Shown: positions 1-9,075, counted from the first letter of the stretch. The stretch: 64,000 nucleotides of DNA from Pseudothermotoga sp. (GCA_025060105.1 JANXCS010000005.1:89137-153136), one strand, 5' to 3'. Notes: generated by a model not told the origin, from the sequence alone. Numbers and translations: made by a program.

Positions 1-92
1 ACCCCCCCGCGAGCGAGGGGGTAGAGGTTCACGAATAAAATCAGGATGAATGTGGGTAACAACATCAAAAACCTCAGCTTGGATTTCTTCAC
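1..92 (-). CDS. ABC transporter permease, N-terminal fragment (runs off window)
   Basis: A GTG codon at 92-90 overlaps the stop of the solute-binding protein by 4 bases (GTGA). The frame stays open to the window edge, about 30 codons. It begins with basic residues (VKKSKLRF) followed by a hydrophobic stretch and NLYPLARG. This resembles the first transmembrane segment of MalF/UgpA-type sugar permeases, where an 'LLPT...N-YPL' pattern is common. Its place directly after a family-1 binding protein gene fits the usual order binding protein, permease, permease. The overlap suggests translational coupling. Only the N-terminus is visible, so the assignment rests on this motif and on context. Confidence 0.72.
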   Translation of the reverse strand, partial: MKKSKLRFLMLLPTFILILFVNLYPLARGG

Positions 93-1351
93 TTCTTTAC
101 CAAACCCGCTTTCTTCCAGAAATCTGCCCAAACTCTGAGCGCATCCTCAGGTTTCATCTTGCCAAGCAACACCTGTTGCATGGTGGTTTCGTGAAGTTCG
201 TTCCACTCGCTCCAAGCTTCGTTGTCCAAGGGATACTTCGTGAACTGGTAGTGTTTCTCATCTTCAAACATGGCGGTCCAACCATGGAAAGTTTCACTCT
301 TGAAGAATGGATCTTGCTCATAGACCCTCATATCTACGGGAAGTGCGCCGTATTCTCTGCACCAATAAGCATTGATCGCGGGAGAATTGAAGAATTCTAA
401 GAATTTCCACGCTAAGTCTTTGTACTTGGAGTAACTGGTGATACCCCAACCAGCAAACCCAATCGTCGGATAAGCTTTGCCTCCACGACCGATGGGTAAC
501 GGAGCTGTCTTGTACGTTCCTTGTTTCATGATTTCGTTCAGAAGTCCTACAGTATCTGGGTCTTGAAAGAGATAAGGAGTGATGCCCGAAGCGAAAGCAT
601 TAACCTGCTCATCGAAGCCCCAGTTGATCGAATCTTTCGGCGCTGTCTTGTAAAGTTCAATGTAAAACTTCAACCCTTCCAGTGCTCTGGGATCTTCGAA
701 AATGAGCTTTCCATCTTTCTTCAAATACATACAGTTAGGATCTATATTGTCGAAGAAGGAGGTCATCACAATGTCGATGAACGCTGTAGGATAACCCTTT
801 CCCCTGAAGGTGAAACCGAACTGACCTATCTCTGGTTTGGTCAACCTTCGACAGTGTTCCAACAATTCGTCCATTGTTTTCGCAGGAGACGTTATACCAT
901 ATTTCGATATCACATCGGGTCTGTAAAAGAGGGTTTTGACGTATATAGCGTTGGGCAAAAGATAAGCCGTCCCTTTGTAAGTTCTTGCTGCTTCCAAAAC
1001 GCCTGGAACGAAGTACTTCACTAGATCAGATTTCGCAAGATAAGACTCCAAAGAAAGGAGTTTTCCCATGCTCGCTAGAGCACTGAGTGACCAATCCCCC
1101 ACTTCTACTATATCTAGTGGCTCTTCCGCACTCACCATTAGGTAGATCTTCTGATAAGCTGTCTCGTACGGCGGAGAGATCAACTCGATTTTTACACCGG
1201 GATTCTGCGCCTCAAATTTGGAGATGATCTCTTCGAGTATCTTCGTTCTCAAAGGACTAGTGAACACTTGAATCATTCTAAGAGTGATTTGTTGTGAGAA
1301 CAGCAAACCACATACCAGCACTACGGCTAAAAAGAAAACCAGTTTTCTCAC
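89..1351 (-). CDS. ABC transporter solute-binding protein, family 1 (sugar type)
   Basis: Secreted or outer-face binding protein of an ABC importer, about 420 aa, normal for family 1 (MalE/UgpB-like). The N-terminus is a signal peptide: VRKLVFFLAVVLVCGLLFSQ, then the mature start. Family-like features include the early 'FEAQNPGVKIELISPPYETAYQKI' type region and a C-terminal 'AWKFLEFFNSPAINAYW' region typical of these lobes. I chose GTG at 1351 rather than the longer TTG at 1369, because GGAGGAGGTGAGAG lies directly upstream and the six extra codons of the longer frame are themselves the ribosome binding site. It is the first gene of an operon continuing leftward into a permease. The sugar cannot be told from sequence alone; oligo- or monosaccharides are usual for this family. 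Confidence 0.88.
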   Translation of the reverse strand: MRKLVFFLAVVLVCGLLFSQQITLRMIQVFTSPLRTKILEEIISKFEAQNPGVKIELISPPYETAYQKIYLMVSAEEPLDIVEVGDWSLSALASMGKLLSLESYLAKSDLVKYFVPGVLEAARTYKGTAYLLPNAIYVKTLFYRPDVISKYGITSPAKTMDELLEHCRRLTKPEIGQFGFTFRGKGYPTAFIDIVMTSFFDNIDPNCMYLKKDGKLIFEDPRALEGLKFYIELYKTAPKDSINWGFDEQVNAFASGITPYLFQDPDTVGLLNEIMKQGTYKTAPLPIGRGGKAYPTIGFAGWGITSYSKYKDLAWKFLEFFNSPAINAYWCREYGALPVDMRVYEQDPFFKSETFHGWTAMFEDEKHYQFTKYPLDNEAWSEWNELHETTMQQVLLGKMKPEDALRVWADFWKKAGLVKK

Positions 1352-1376
1352 ACTCTCACCTCCTCCCAAGGTTTAT

Positions 1377-1393
1377 TTTACACAGAGTGTGAA
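1377..1393. promoter_or_regulatory. Imperfect palindrome overlapping the sugar-transporter promoter
   Basis: TTTACAC-AGA-GTGTGAA is a 17-base inverted repeat with 7-base arms (six of seven pairs match). It overlaps a minus-strand -10-like TAAAAT at 1380-1375 upstream of the binding-protein start. An operator across the -10 element would suit repression by a LacI- or ROK-type sugar regulator. That is inference; no such regulator gene lies in the window. Confidence 0.4.
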
Positions 1394-1483
1394 CTTTCGT
1401 AATCTTGGGTTCGATAGGCAATTCATACTCGTCTTAACTGAATCGTGATCGATTGAAACGTTCGTGGAGCCCCACACCCAAGA

Positions 1484-1489
1484 TAGAAT
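1484..1489 (+). promoter_or_regulatory. -10-like element before proS
   Basis: TAGAAT lies 38 bases upstream of the chosen proS start. No good -35 is seen at 16-18 bases upstream. It is the best promoter candidate in the 175-base divergent gap between the binding-protein gene and proS. Confidence 0.3.
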
Positions 1490-1526
1490 ATTTGTAAGAG
1501 CTTAAAGAAAATCGGAGGTGCAAGAT

Positions 1527-3251
1527 GTGAGGTTTTCACAACTTTATGCTCCAACGGTCAAAGAAGCTCCCACAGACGCAGAGGTCATTAGCCACGCTCT
1601 TTTGCACAGAGCGGGGTTCATCAGGAAAGCTGCTGCGGGCGTTTACACGTATCTTCCTTTGGCTAAAAGAACGCTTTCGAAAATAGAGAAAATCATAAGA
1701 GAAGAGATGGACAAAATCGGTGCTCAAGAGCTTTCTATGCCGATAATTCATCCCGCAGAGCTATGGCAAATGACGGGACGTTGGGATGACTACGGCGATG
1801 AGATGATGAAACTGAAGGACAGACACGGCAGAGACTTCGCGCTCGGTCCAACGCATGAGGAGATGATAACGTTTTTAGTCAAGGATGAGGTGCGTTCCTA
1901 CAAACAGTTGCCCGTCTTTCTTTATCAAATAGGTCCAAAATATAGAGACGAGATCAGACCAAGGTTCGGACTTTTGCGTGCAAGAGAGTTCATCATGAAG
2001 GATGGTTATAGCTTTCACGACAGTGAAGAATCTTTAGACGAAGCTTATAGAGCTTGCAGTGACGCTTACAGTAGAATTGCGGAACGGATTGGGTTTAAAT
2101 ACATCATCATCGAAGCTGCGAGTGGTGCTATCGGTGGTAGTCAATCTCACGAGTTCGTGAGTTTCGCTCAAGTTGGTGAAACGAATTTGCTCAAATGCAA
2201 CAGCTGTGGATACTCTTCCAGCGATGAACAAGCACCATACAAGGGCGAGTACGAGCAAATCAACGAAGAAGAAAAACCTTTGCAGTTAGTACACACACCC
2301 AACGTTAGAACGGTACAACAAGTAGCGGACTTTCTTTCTGTCGACCCCAAGAGGATCATCAAGTCGCTCCTGTTCGTTGGTAGAAACGGTTTCATCATGG
2401 CTTTGGTGCAGGGCGATAGAGAATTGAACGTAGAAAAGCTCAAAGTGTTCATGAAAGATCAATCTTTGAGGATGGCGAGTCCAGACGAAGTGCTCGAGAA
2501 ATTCGGGGTTCCCATCGGTTTCATAGGTCCTGTTGGGATCAAGTTACCCATCGTGGCAGATTTTGGGATAAAGTACCTGAAAAACGCCGTCGTGGGAGGC
2601 ATGAGGGAAGATTACCATTACATCAATGCTAACGTTGAGAGGGACTTCACGCCAGATCATTATACCGATCTGTTACTCACAAGGGAGAACGATCCGTGTC
2701 CAATTTGCGGTGAGCCTCTGGAAGCAATGAAAGGGATTGAACTTGGGCACGTTTTCAAGCTGGGTACAAAGTATTCACAATCCATGGGAGCTTACTTCAT
2801 GGATCGTGACGGTAATTTAAAACCATTCATCATGGGTTGTTACGGGTGGGGTGTCTCCAGAACGATGGCTGCCGTGGTCGAGCAGCTCAACGATGAAGAC
2901 GGTATCATTTGGCCAAGATCGATCGCGCCGTTTGAAGTGATTGTGACCATCGTTTCAACGAACGATGCGCAACAGAAGAAATTTGCTGAACAAATATATG
3001 CAGAACTGAGTAATAGAGGTATCGAAGTTCTGATAGATGATCGTGAAATATCCGCTGGTATGAAGTTCAAGGATGCAGACTTGATAGGTTTCCCATTGAG
3101 AATAACAGTTGGAAAATCACTTCAAGAAGGTTTCGTTGAGTTAAAGCTTAGAAGCGAAAAAACTCATATCAAAGTCGAGGCAAGCATTTCAAAAGTTTTA
3201 GAGAAAACCATCGCCGCACTCGATTCTTACAATCCGCACGAGGGTAGATGA
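1527..3251 (+). CDS. proS: Prolyl-tRNA synthetase (bacterial type, with editing insertion)
   Basis: Class II aminoacyl-tRNA synthetase that charges tRNA-Pro in the cytoplasm, 574 aa. Visible features include the N-terminal [10 protein letters not shown] segment, motif 2 in '[22 protein letters not shown]', a long insertion (roughly residues 225-390) corresponding to the YbaK-like editing domain, motif 3 around '[19 protein letters not shown]', and a C-terminal anticodon-binding domain ('[20 protein letters not shown]'). The longest frame opens at GTG 1518, but that codon is part of the ribosome binding site (GGAGGTG). GTG 1527 gives the family N-terminus and good spacing. It is followed after 3 bases by ftsY, so the two are probably cotranscribed. 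Confidence 0.95.
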   Translation: MRFSQLYAPTVKEAPTDAEVISHALLHRAGFIRKAAAGVYTYLPLAKRTLSKIEKIIREEMDKIGAQELSMPIIHPAELWQMTGRWDDYGDEMMKLKDRHGRDFALGPTHEEMITFLVKDEVRSYKQLPVFLYQIGPKYRDEIRPRFGLLRAREFIMKDGYSFHDSEESLDEAYRACSDAYSRIAERIGFKYIIIEAASGAIGGSQSHEFVSFAQVGETNLLKCNSCGYSSSDEQAPYKGEYEQINEEEKPLQLVHTPNVRTVQQVADFLSVDPKRIIKSLLFVGRNGFIMALVQGDRELNVEKLKVFMKDQSLRMASPDEVLEKFGVPIGFIGPVGIKLPIVADFGIKYLKNAVVGGMREDYHYINANVERDFTPDHYTDLLLTRENDPCPICGEPLEAMKGIELGHVFKLGTKYSQSMGAYFMDRDGNLKPFIMGCYGWGVSRTMAAVVEQLNDEDGIIWPRSIAPFEVIVTIVSTNDAQQKKFAEQIYAELSNRGIEVLIDDREISAGMKFKDADLIGFPLRITVGKSLQEGFVELKLRSEKTHIKVEASISKVLEKTIAALDSYNPHEGR

Positions 3252-3254
3252 ACC

Positions 3255-4136
3255 ATGGGATTTTTTGAGAAACTCAAACAAGGTCTAGAAAAAACGAAGA
3301 AAGCCTTCTTCGATGGTATCAAGCAGTTGTTGAAAAGTGGCAGGATCGATGAGGAAACACTTCAAGAACTCGAAGAACTGCTCATAGCTGCGGACGTTGG
3401 TCATCGAACCGCATCGTGGATCATAGAAAGGATCAGACAAGAAAGGTCGAACGATCCAATCTCGAGTTTAAGAAACATTCTTCTAGAGTTACTTGAGGGT
3501 AATAACGATTTGAATTTGAATGGATCACCAAGTGTCATAAGTGTCGTGGGTGTAAACGGTTCAGGTAAAACAACGACTGTGGCAAAACTCGCAGCACAGT
3601 TTCAAGCTATGGGTAAGAGTGTCGTGATGGCCGCGGCAGATACTTTTAGAGCTGCCGCCATAGAACAACTCAAGATCTGGGGCGAGAGAATCGGCTGTAC
3701 AGTTATAGCACACAACGAAGGCGCAGACCCCGCGGCGGTCGCATATGATGCGGTGAATCACGCGAAATCAAAGGGTAAGGATGTCGTGATCATCGATACG
3801 GCAGGTAGGCTTCATACAAAGAAAAACTTGATGGAGGAGTTGAGAAAGATTCACAGAACTGTTGGAAAACTAGCAGAAGGCGCGCCGCACGAAACGTTGT
3901 TAGTCATAGATGCCACAACGGGTCAGAACGGTTTGGTGCAAGCTAGAGTGTTCAAGGATGCAGTGAATGTTACAGGCTTGGTGATCACCAAGCTCGATGG
4001 AACTGCCAAAGGCGGTATTGCCCTCGCCATAAAGCATGAGCTAGGCTTGCCCATCAAGTTCGTTGGTGTTGGTGAAGAAGTGGAAGATCTGAAACGCTTC
4101 AATGCTAGAGAGTTCATTGAGGCGTTGCTATCATGA
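3255..4136 (+). CDS. ftsY: Signal recognition particle receptor FtsY
   Basis: SRP-family GTPase that receives SRP-ribosome complexes at the membrane, 293 aa. This is the short form without a long acidic N-terminal extension, as usual in Thermotogae. The NG domain shows the N-domain helices, the P-loop 'GVNGSGKTTTVAKLA' near residue 98, DTFRAAA, DTAGR, TKLDGTAKGG and the closing GVGEEVEDL. The N-terminus (MGFFEKLKQGLEKTKKAFF) is an amphipathic, basic membrane-targeting helix. It starts 3 bases after proS and its stop overlaps the next gene in an ATGA, so it lies within an operon. Confidence 0.96.
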   Translation: MGFFEKLKQGLEKTKKAFFDGIKQLLKSGRIDEETLQELEELLIAADVGHRTASWIIERIRQERSNDPISSLRNILLELLEGNNDLNLNGSPSVISVVGVNGSGKTTTVAKLAAQFQAMGKSVVMAAADTFRAAAIEQLKIWGERIGCTVIAHNEGADPAAVAYDAVNHAKSKGKDVVIIDTAGRLHTKKNLMEELRKIHRTVGKLAEGAPHETLLVIDATTGQNGLVQARVFKDAVNVTGLVITKLDGTAKGGIALAIKHELGLPIKFVGVGEEVEDLKRFNAREFIEALLS

Positions 4137-4840
4137 AGGTTGGGGTGTATAATCCTTTCAGGTATTTGGAGGAAAAAACTCTGCGGACGTTTTGGTTTAA
4201 AACTTACCTCTGTCCAGTGTGTGAGAAACAATTCGATGCGATCAGACTTTTCAGTGAGGCAGTGAAAGTCAAAGACCGTGATCATGATCTCAAACCTATC
4301 TATGATGGTGTCAACGCACTCATGTTTCAGCTCGTTAGCTGCCCCAACTGTTTGTACACGTCGTTCGAAGACGATTTTAAAGAATTATCTCCTTCCCATC
4401 TGCAAGTTGTACGAAATCTTTGTGAAAAGTTGAGACAAAATCTGAAGATCGAGCTCAGTGAGCACAAAAATCTTCGAGATGCCATAGTGCAATACAATCT
4501 CGCGGCTGTCATTTACACAGCCAGAGGAAGATTATTCAGAGCAGCTGAGTCTTTTTTGAAACTGGCTTGGTTGTACAGAGACGCGGGTTCTTTTGAAGAA
4601 GAAAGGAAGGCCCTGAATCACGCGATGGGGTTGTTTTTGAAGTGCTACACTGAGCAAGATTTGGATGAAGATCAGCAGATTGTAGCATTATTTTATGTTG
4701 GGGAAATAAACAAGCTTTTGGGAAACAAAAAGGAAATGATGAGATGGTTCTCCGAACTGTTCGAAAGGTTTGGTAAAAAGGATTCGATCTATTTGAAGCG
4801 AGCCAGACAGGAATGGCAGGAGGCATCATTTGAGAGATGA
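4133..4840 (+). CDS. DUF2225 family protein with zinc-ribbon-like cysteines
   Basis: About 235 aa and probably cytoplasmic, since no signal peptide or membrane segment is seen. Two CPxC pairs (CPVC near residue 27 and CPNC near residue 66) look like a metal-binding ribbon. The C-terminal two thirds is helical and TPR-like ('FLKLAWLYRDAGSFEEERKAL', 'ALFYVGEINKLLGN'). The pattern matches DUF2225, an uncharacterised family. It sits between ftsY and a lipoprotein gene, coupled to both by ATGA overlaps, so a role near the membrane or in protein export is possible but unproven. Confidence 0.72.
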   Translation: MKVGVYNPFRYLEEKTLRTFWFKTYLCPVCEKQFDAIRLFSEAVKVKDRDHDLKPIYDGVNALMFQLVSCPNCLYTSFEDDFKELSPSHLQVVRNLCEKLRQNLKIELSEHKNLRDAIVQYNLAAVIYTARGRLFRAAESFLKLAWLYRDAGSFEEERKALNHAMGLFLKCYTEQDLDEDQQIVALFYVGEINKLLGNKKEMMRWFSELFERFGKKDSIYLKRARQEWQEASFER

Positions 4841-6558
4841 AAGTGTCGAAATGTTTCCTCATCCTTTTGATCGTGTTTGGATTGTTTGGGTGTACGAACT
4901 ACGATAGGAACGTGCTCGAACAAATCAACAGGAAACTCGACGACTTCGAATACAGACTATCGGCGCTTGAAAAAAGTGTTTACACAAATCAAAGATCGAT
5001 CGAAAACTTACAGGCTGATGTCAAAAGGTTTTCTGAGGAACTGTCGACAGCAAAGAGGCTGATCAGTGAACAGAGAAACATTCCAGTCATCTCTCAAGAC
5101 GACATAAACCAGATCCTCGCTCGAATCACATCGCTCGAGATGCGTTTCAACCAACTGTCCGTGGCACTGAACGTTTCTGACATAAGACAACTCATATACA
5201 AGATCTCAGATTTGGAAACAGCTCAGAAACAACAGCAGATAGCTTACGAACGTTTCATCAAGAGCACTGAGGAACTCTTATCACAGGTGAACGCTGAGGA
5301 AACAGCAAAAAGGTTGAAAAGCCTTGAAAACAGTGTCACATCGATATCGAATCAAATCAGTGAGCTTTTGGAGTTATCCTCGAGAGTGAACGCGCTCGAG
5401 AGAGCCTTCGATAATCTATCACTCACTCCGCAAGCCACACTGATCAACATATCAACGATTGAAAGAGAGCTCTTCCAAACTAGATCGAGACTGCAGGAGC
5501 TTGAGGTTAGTTTGAAGCGCGAGATCGAGAGGAAAATCGAAGAATTCTCCTCAAAACAAATCGTTGTCACGAATCCTGCAGACCTTCAGCAGTACGTGGC
5601 CAACACGACGGCAATGGTTCGACAACTGAGTTTGGAGCTCGAAATGCTCCGTGGTATGGTGAAGGAATATGACAGAGAAAGATTTCTAAAGCTCGATCAA
5701 GATTACATAGTGTACGTGGTGAAACCCAACGATACTCTCTCGAGCATCATGCGAGCATATGGGCTGGGACAAGACAAACTCAGACTCATAATGGAATTGA
5801 ACAACATACAAGATCCCAACAGATTGTTGGCCGGCCAGAGAATAAAGATACCCATCGAAGACAGAAGCGCTCTGTTTGCTTACCCACTCGAAAAAGCTTT
5901 GAACTTGCAAGACGTTGTGTCAACCTTTGGTCGTCCAACAGGTAGTGGTGTCACTACTGGTATAACGATAAGTTTGGAGAAGGGTTCACGAGTGTTCTCG
6001 ATATTGCCCGGTAGAATCGTGAGCATTTTGCAGGATGAGAAAGGACGTTACCATGTGCGTATAGACCACGGCAACGGTGTACTCGCTGTCTATGGAAACC
6101 TTTCAACACTCAACATCACACCGAACAGCTGGGTCGGCAGAGGACAAGTCATAGGAACAGTGAACGATCTATTTCACTTCGAGATATGGATAGATGGAGA
6201 ACCTAGAGACCCACTCCGAATACTTTTGAAGTACGTTGGAAAGTTCGAGGCCACATTCTATTCTGAGTGGGACGATGGCAAGTTGCCTGAACATCCGACC
6301 TTCAGAATCACAACACTCGGAACTGTTCCAAGAGAATGGAGGACCGTAGCCGCGGATCCTTCGGTGATTCCTTTAGGAAGTCTCATCTACATTCCGCAGT
6401 TCGCTGACAAACCAAACTTTGGTCTCTTTTTAGTCGAGGACACAGGTTTACTCATAAAAGGTAACATCATCGACGTATACATGAACAGTCCTAATCAAGC
6501 CCTTCAGAACATGCGCACCGAAGTTGACGTTTACCTTGTGGCGAGCAAGCTGAGGTGA
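4837..6558 (+). CDS. Lipoprotein with coiled coil, LysM, degenerate M23 and 3D domains
   Basis: Predicted lipoprotein of 573 aa. Its signal peptide ends in a lipobox (LFGC, Cys near residue 19). Domains in order: a long coiled coil (about 25-285), a LysM peptidoglycan-binding domain (about 289-340, 'VVKPNDTLSSIM...LAGQRIKIP'), an M23/LytM-like domain (about 345-460), and a C-terminal 3D domain (about 490-570) with its three aspartates in ADPSVIPLG, VEDTG and IIDVYM. The M23-like part has FHFEIW but not the HxxxD metal ligands (TTGITISLEKG stands there), so it is probably catalytically dead, like EnvC-type activators. 3D domains resemble the MltA fold, so wall-remodelling activity may lie at the C-terminus. 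The gene begins inside the stop of the DUF2225 gene. Confidence 0.82.
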   Translation: MKVSKCFLILLIVFGLFGCTNYDRNVLEQINRKLDDFEYRLSALEKSVYTNQRSIENLQADVKRFSEELSTAKRLISEQRNIPVISQDDINQILARITSLEMRFNQLSVALNVSDIRQLIYKISDLETAQKQQQIAYERFIKSTEELLSQVNAEETAKRLKSLENSVTSISNQISELLELSSRVNALERAFDNLSLTPQATLINISTIERELFQTRSRLQELEVSLKREIERKIEEFSSKQIVVTNPADLQQYVANTTAMVRQLSLELEMLRGMVKEYDRERFLKLDQDYIVYVVKPNDTLSSIMRAYGLGQDKLRLIMELNNIQDPNRLLAGQRIKIPIEDRSALFAYPLEKALNLQDVVSTFGRPTGSGVTTGITISLEKGSRVFSILPGRIVSILQDEKGRYHVRIDHGNGVLAVYGNLSTLNITPNSWVGRGQVIGTVNDLFHFEIWIDGEPRDPLRILLKYVGKFEATFYSEWDDGKLPEHPTFRITTLGTVPREWRTVAADPSVIPLGSLIYIPQFADKPNFGLFLVEDTGLLIKGNIIDVYMNSPNQALQNMRTEVDVYLVASKLR

Positions 6559-6563
6559 TGGAG

Positions 6564-6980
6564 TTGGGTATCACAGTGAAGAGTGAGTACGCTTTTAGAA
6601 TCCTTCTTTCCATAGGAGGATGTGGAAATAAACTAGTATCACTCGCTGATGCTTCTAGAAATATGAATGTACCGAAAGAATTCGCTGAAAAGATCGTGCT
6701 CCAATTGAGAAGAGCTGGTATCGTTAAGGCGAAGAGAGGCCGATCTGGTGGTTACGAGCTGGCCAAAAGCGCCTCACAGATCACAGCTTACGACATAGTT
6801 ACAGCCGTCGACGATGTCAATAAGATCATAAAATGTGAACAGGATTTCTGTGGCTGTGAGGACAGAGAAAGTTGTGTGATAAAAAATGTAGTGTGGAACA
6901 AGTTGCAAAGGTGTATAAAAGAAGTTTTGACGAGTGTGACGTTGCAAGATCTGCTCAATGCTTGCGGGAGGGAAGGTTAG
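6564..6980 (+). CDS. Rrf2-family transcriptional regulator with Fe-S-type cysteines
   Basis: DNA-binding regulator of about 138 aa. It has an N-terminal winged helix ('VKSEYAFRILLSIGG', then 'RRAGIVKAKRGRSGGYELAK', the wing typical of Rrf2). Four cysteines spaced C-x5-C-x-C-x6-C (residues about 92-107) lie where IscR, NsrR and RsrR bind an Fe-S cluster, so a redox, NO or iron-sulfur signal is likely. The frame opens at GTG 6555 or ATG 6558, but GAGGTG at 6552-6557 is better placed for TTG 6564, which also gives the usual family N-terminus. It overlaps the following GAF-domain gene by one base. A redox-sensing regulator next to a possible methionine-sulfoxide reductase may be a functional pair. 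Confidence 0.85.
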   Translation: MGITVKSEYAFRILLSIGGCGNKLVSLADASRNMNVPKEFAEKIVLQLRRAGIVKAKRGRSGGYELAKSASQITAYDIVTAVDDVNKIIKCEQDFCGCEDRESCVIKNVVWNKLQRCIKEVLTSVTLQDLLNACGREG

Positions 6981-7939
6981 TGAGGAAGGTCGTTCAAAAC
7001 ATTGCGGATGATTTCTTCGAAATACTTCACTATGATAAGAATCAATGGCCAAGCTATTGGAAGATCTACAGAGCGAAACATGAACCGCTCATAGACGAAT
7101 ATGAAAAAACCTTGAATGTCTCTGAACAATCGATCGTTTCCATTTTAAAAAGTATGGAACGAAGAAACGTCGATAGACTGATGCAACTGTGGTATTCTAT
7201 CTCGCATGAACAGAAATATCACTGTTCAAAATTGATCACAGCGAAGCACGAATTGTTCGAGCTCGATCACGAAGATTTCACTATCGTTTTGACGGGATTG
7301 CTCGGCCTCAAAGACTGGGTTGTTGTGAAAGGAAAGCGAGAATGGGTTGTACTCATTGATCTGTTGAGTTTATGGAACAAAAAATGTTTGGATGAGCTTT
7401 CGTATGTGGCTTATCAGGCAGCGTTGAGCTTCAAAAGAGGTGAAAAGTACGGTGAATACGCTCCGAAGGAAGAACTGTTTGCAAAACTCTACACAAAGAT
7501 TGATAGAACTTTTGAAGAAAATGATGATATCGAAAAGATCATGCAAACGATTTGTCGCGTCTTGTACGAGGATGTACCACACTACAATTGGGTTGGATTT
7601 TACCTGACTGACAGCTTGAAGAAAAACGAACTCGTTTTAGGCCCGTTCGTTGGAGAACCAACAGAACATGTGAGGATCCCATTCGGAAAAGGTATATGCG
7701 GTCAAGCTGCAGAACGAAAGGATGTGTTCGTAGTTCAAGACGTTTCGAAAGAAACCAACTATCTTTCCTGCAGTCCAAAGGTTCAGTCAGAGATCGTGGT
7801 ACCGATAATCGTGAACGGGGAAGTTTTCGGTGAGATCGACATCGACAGTCACGTGTTGAACTGTTTTGATGAAGAAGATGAACGTCTTCTCGGGTACATT
7901 TGTGAAAAGATTTCACAACGGGTGAGGGTGAAAAGATGA
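6980..7939 (+). CDS. Protein with C-terminal GAF domain of free-Met-R-sulfoxide reductase type
   Basis: 319 aa from a GTG start preceded by GGGAGGGAAGG; a longer open frame exists, but it overlaps the Rrf2 gene. The C-terminal ~125 residues match GAF-type free methionine-R-sulfoxide reductases (YebR/fRMsr): NWVGFYL, LVLGPFVGEP, GKGICGQA, SEIVVPI, GEIDIDSHV, FDEEDE. Two of the three family cysteines are present (GKGICG near residue 240, YLSC near 264). The first is absent, with Thr-Glu-His in the stretch GEPTEHVRIPFG where ACVRIPFG is usual, so the resolving chemistry may differ or the domain may only bind ligand. The N-terminal ~190 residues are helical and I do not recognise them. YebR proteins are normally single-domain, so this fusion is unusual. 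Confidence 0.75.
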   Translation: MRKVVQNIADDFFEILHYDKNQWPSYWKIYRAKHEPLIDEYEKTLNVSEQSIVSILKSMERRNVDRLMQLWYSISHEQKYHCSKLITAKHELFELDHEDFTIVLTGLLGLKDWVVVKGKREWVVLIDLLSLWNKKCLDELSYVAYQAALSFKRGEKYGEYAPKEELFAKLYTKIDRTFEENDDIEKIMQTICRVLYEDVPHYNWVGFYLTDSLKKNELVLGPFVGEPTEHVRIPFGKGICGQAAERKDVFVVQDVSKETNYLSCSPKVQSEIVVPIIVNGEVFGEIDIDSHVLNCFDEEDERLLGYICEKISQRVRVKR

Positions 7940-9075
7940 CGGTGAACGAGGTTGTCAAAAAAGCTGCGAAAAGTCTTGAAACGCCTTTCTTACTGATTGA
8001 CCTAGATTTGGTCGAAGAAAACTACAAAAGGCTCGCGGCAGCCATACCAGGCTGCAAGATCTTCTATGCAGTGAAAGCGAACAGTCATCCGAGGATCATT
8101 GAGAGACTCAGAGATCTTGGTAGCAATTTCGATGTAGCTTCACTCGGTGAAATCAACAAGTTATCCAGTCTCAACATCACGCCAGACAGAATGATCTTTG
8201 CTAACCCTATCAAGCGTGAAAAAGACATTGCTTACGCCTACGATCTAGGTGTGAATTTGTTCGCGGCCGATTCTCCGATGGAACTTGAAAAGATTGCCGA
8301 AAACGCCCCAGGTTCTCAGATCGTTATAAGAGTCGCCGTTGAAAACAGACACAGCGACTGGCCCTTGTCTAGAAAGTTCGGTGCCGATCCTATGACTGCC
8401 GTTCAACTCATCGAGCAAGCATCCAGGCTCAGGCTCAACCCGGTCGGTGTGAGTTTCCATGTTGGTTCACAAAACTATGACCCAAAAAGTTGGTGGAATG
8501 CCATAGAAAGTGTGGCGCGCATCTTTTATTGGGCAGAAAAACTTTACGGTATCAACTTGAACGTGCTCGACATCGGTGGAGGCATCCCAGTCAAGCACAT
8601 CAAGCCTATACCGACAGTTGAAGAGATAGGTATCACCGTACAACAAGCGATCAACGAATATCTGTACGGTGTGAAAGACCTGCAGATCTTCGCTGAACCA
8701 GGCCGCTCAATGGTTGGGGACGCAGCCATTCTCGTCACGAAAGTTTTGTTGAGATGCCAGCGTGGTAGTGAGGAGTGGGTTTACATCGATGCGGGTGTCT
8801 TCCATGGTCTGATGGAAACTATCGAGAATTTCCGTTATGAAATCGTCGTTGAAGGAAAGGAAGATGAACAGAAGGTACCTTTCGTTCTGGCTGGACCAAC
8901 GTGTGACAGTGTTGACAAGATCTATGATGATGCAATGCTTCCTTATAACGTTACACTCGATGACATTTTGTACTTCATCAATGCTGGTGCTTACACCGTA
9001 GAATACGCCACGAACTTCAACGGCATCCCTGGACCGAAAGTCTACTTCGTTCAGGATCTAGTTTCTAAAGTTTGA
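7936..9075 (+). CDS. PLP-dependent lysine/ornithine decarboxylase (fold type III)
   Basis: Group IV decarboxylase of 379 aa, length typical of ODC/LDC/DAP-decarboxylase-like enzymes. The PLP lysine is in FYAVKAN (about residue 47). Other landmarks are SFHVGSQ, the glycine loop DIGGGIP, EPGRSMVG for phosphate binding, and the subunit-crossing GPTCDSVD motif whose Cys acts at the partner active site. The thermotogal homologue described in the literature decarboxylates both lysine and ornithine, giving cadaverine or putrescine for polyamine synthesis; dual specificity here is inferred. It is coupled to the GAF-domain gene by an ATGA overlap. Its 3' end overlaps convergent yjbQ by 25 bases, leaving no room for a simple terminator between them. 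Confidence 0.88.
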   Translation: MTVNEVVKKAAKSLETPFLLIDLDLVEENYKRLAAAIPGCKIFYAVKANSHPRIIERLRDLGSNFDVASLGEINKLSSLNITPDRMIFANPIKREKDIAYAYDLGVNLFAADSPMELEKIAENAPGSQIVIRVAVENRHSDWPLSRKFGADPMTAVQLIEQASRLRLNPVGVSFHVGSQNYDPKSWWNAIESVARIFYWAEKLYGINLNVLDIGGGIPVKHIKPIPTVEEIGITVQQAINEYLYGVKDLQIFAEPGRSMVGDAAILVTKVLLRCQRGSEEWVYIDAGVFHGLMETIENFRYEIVVEGKEDEQKVPFVLAGPTCDSVDKIYDDAMLPYNVTLDDILYFINAGAYTVEYATNFNGIPGPKVYFVQDLVSKV

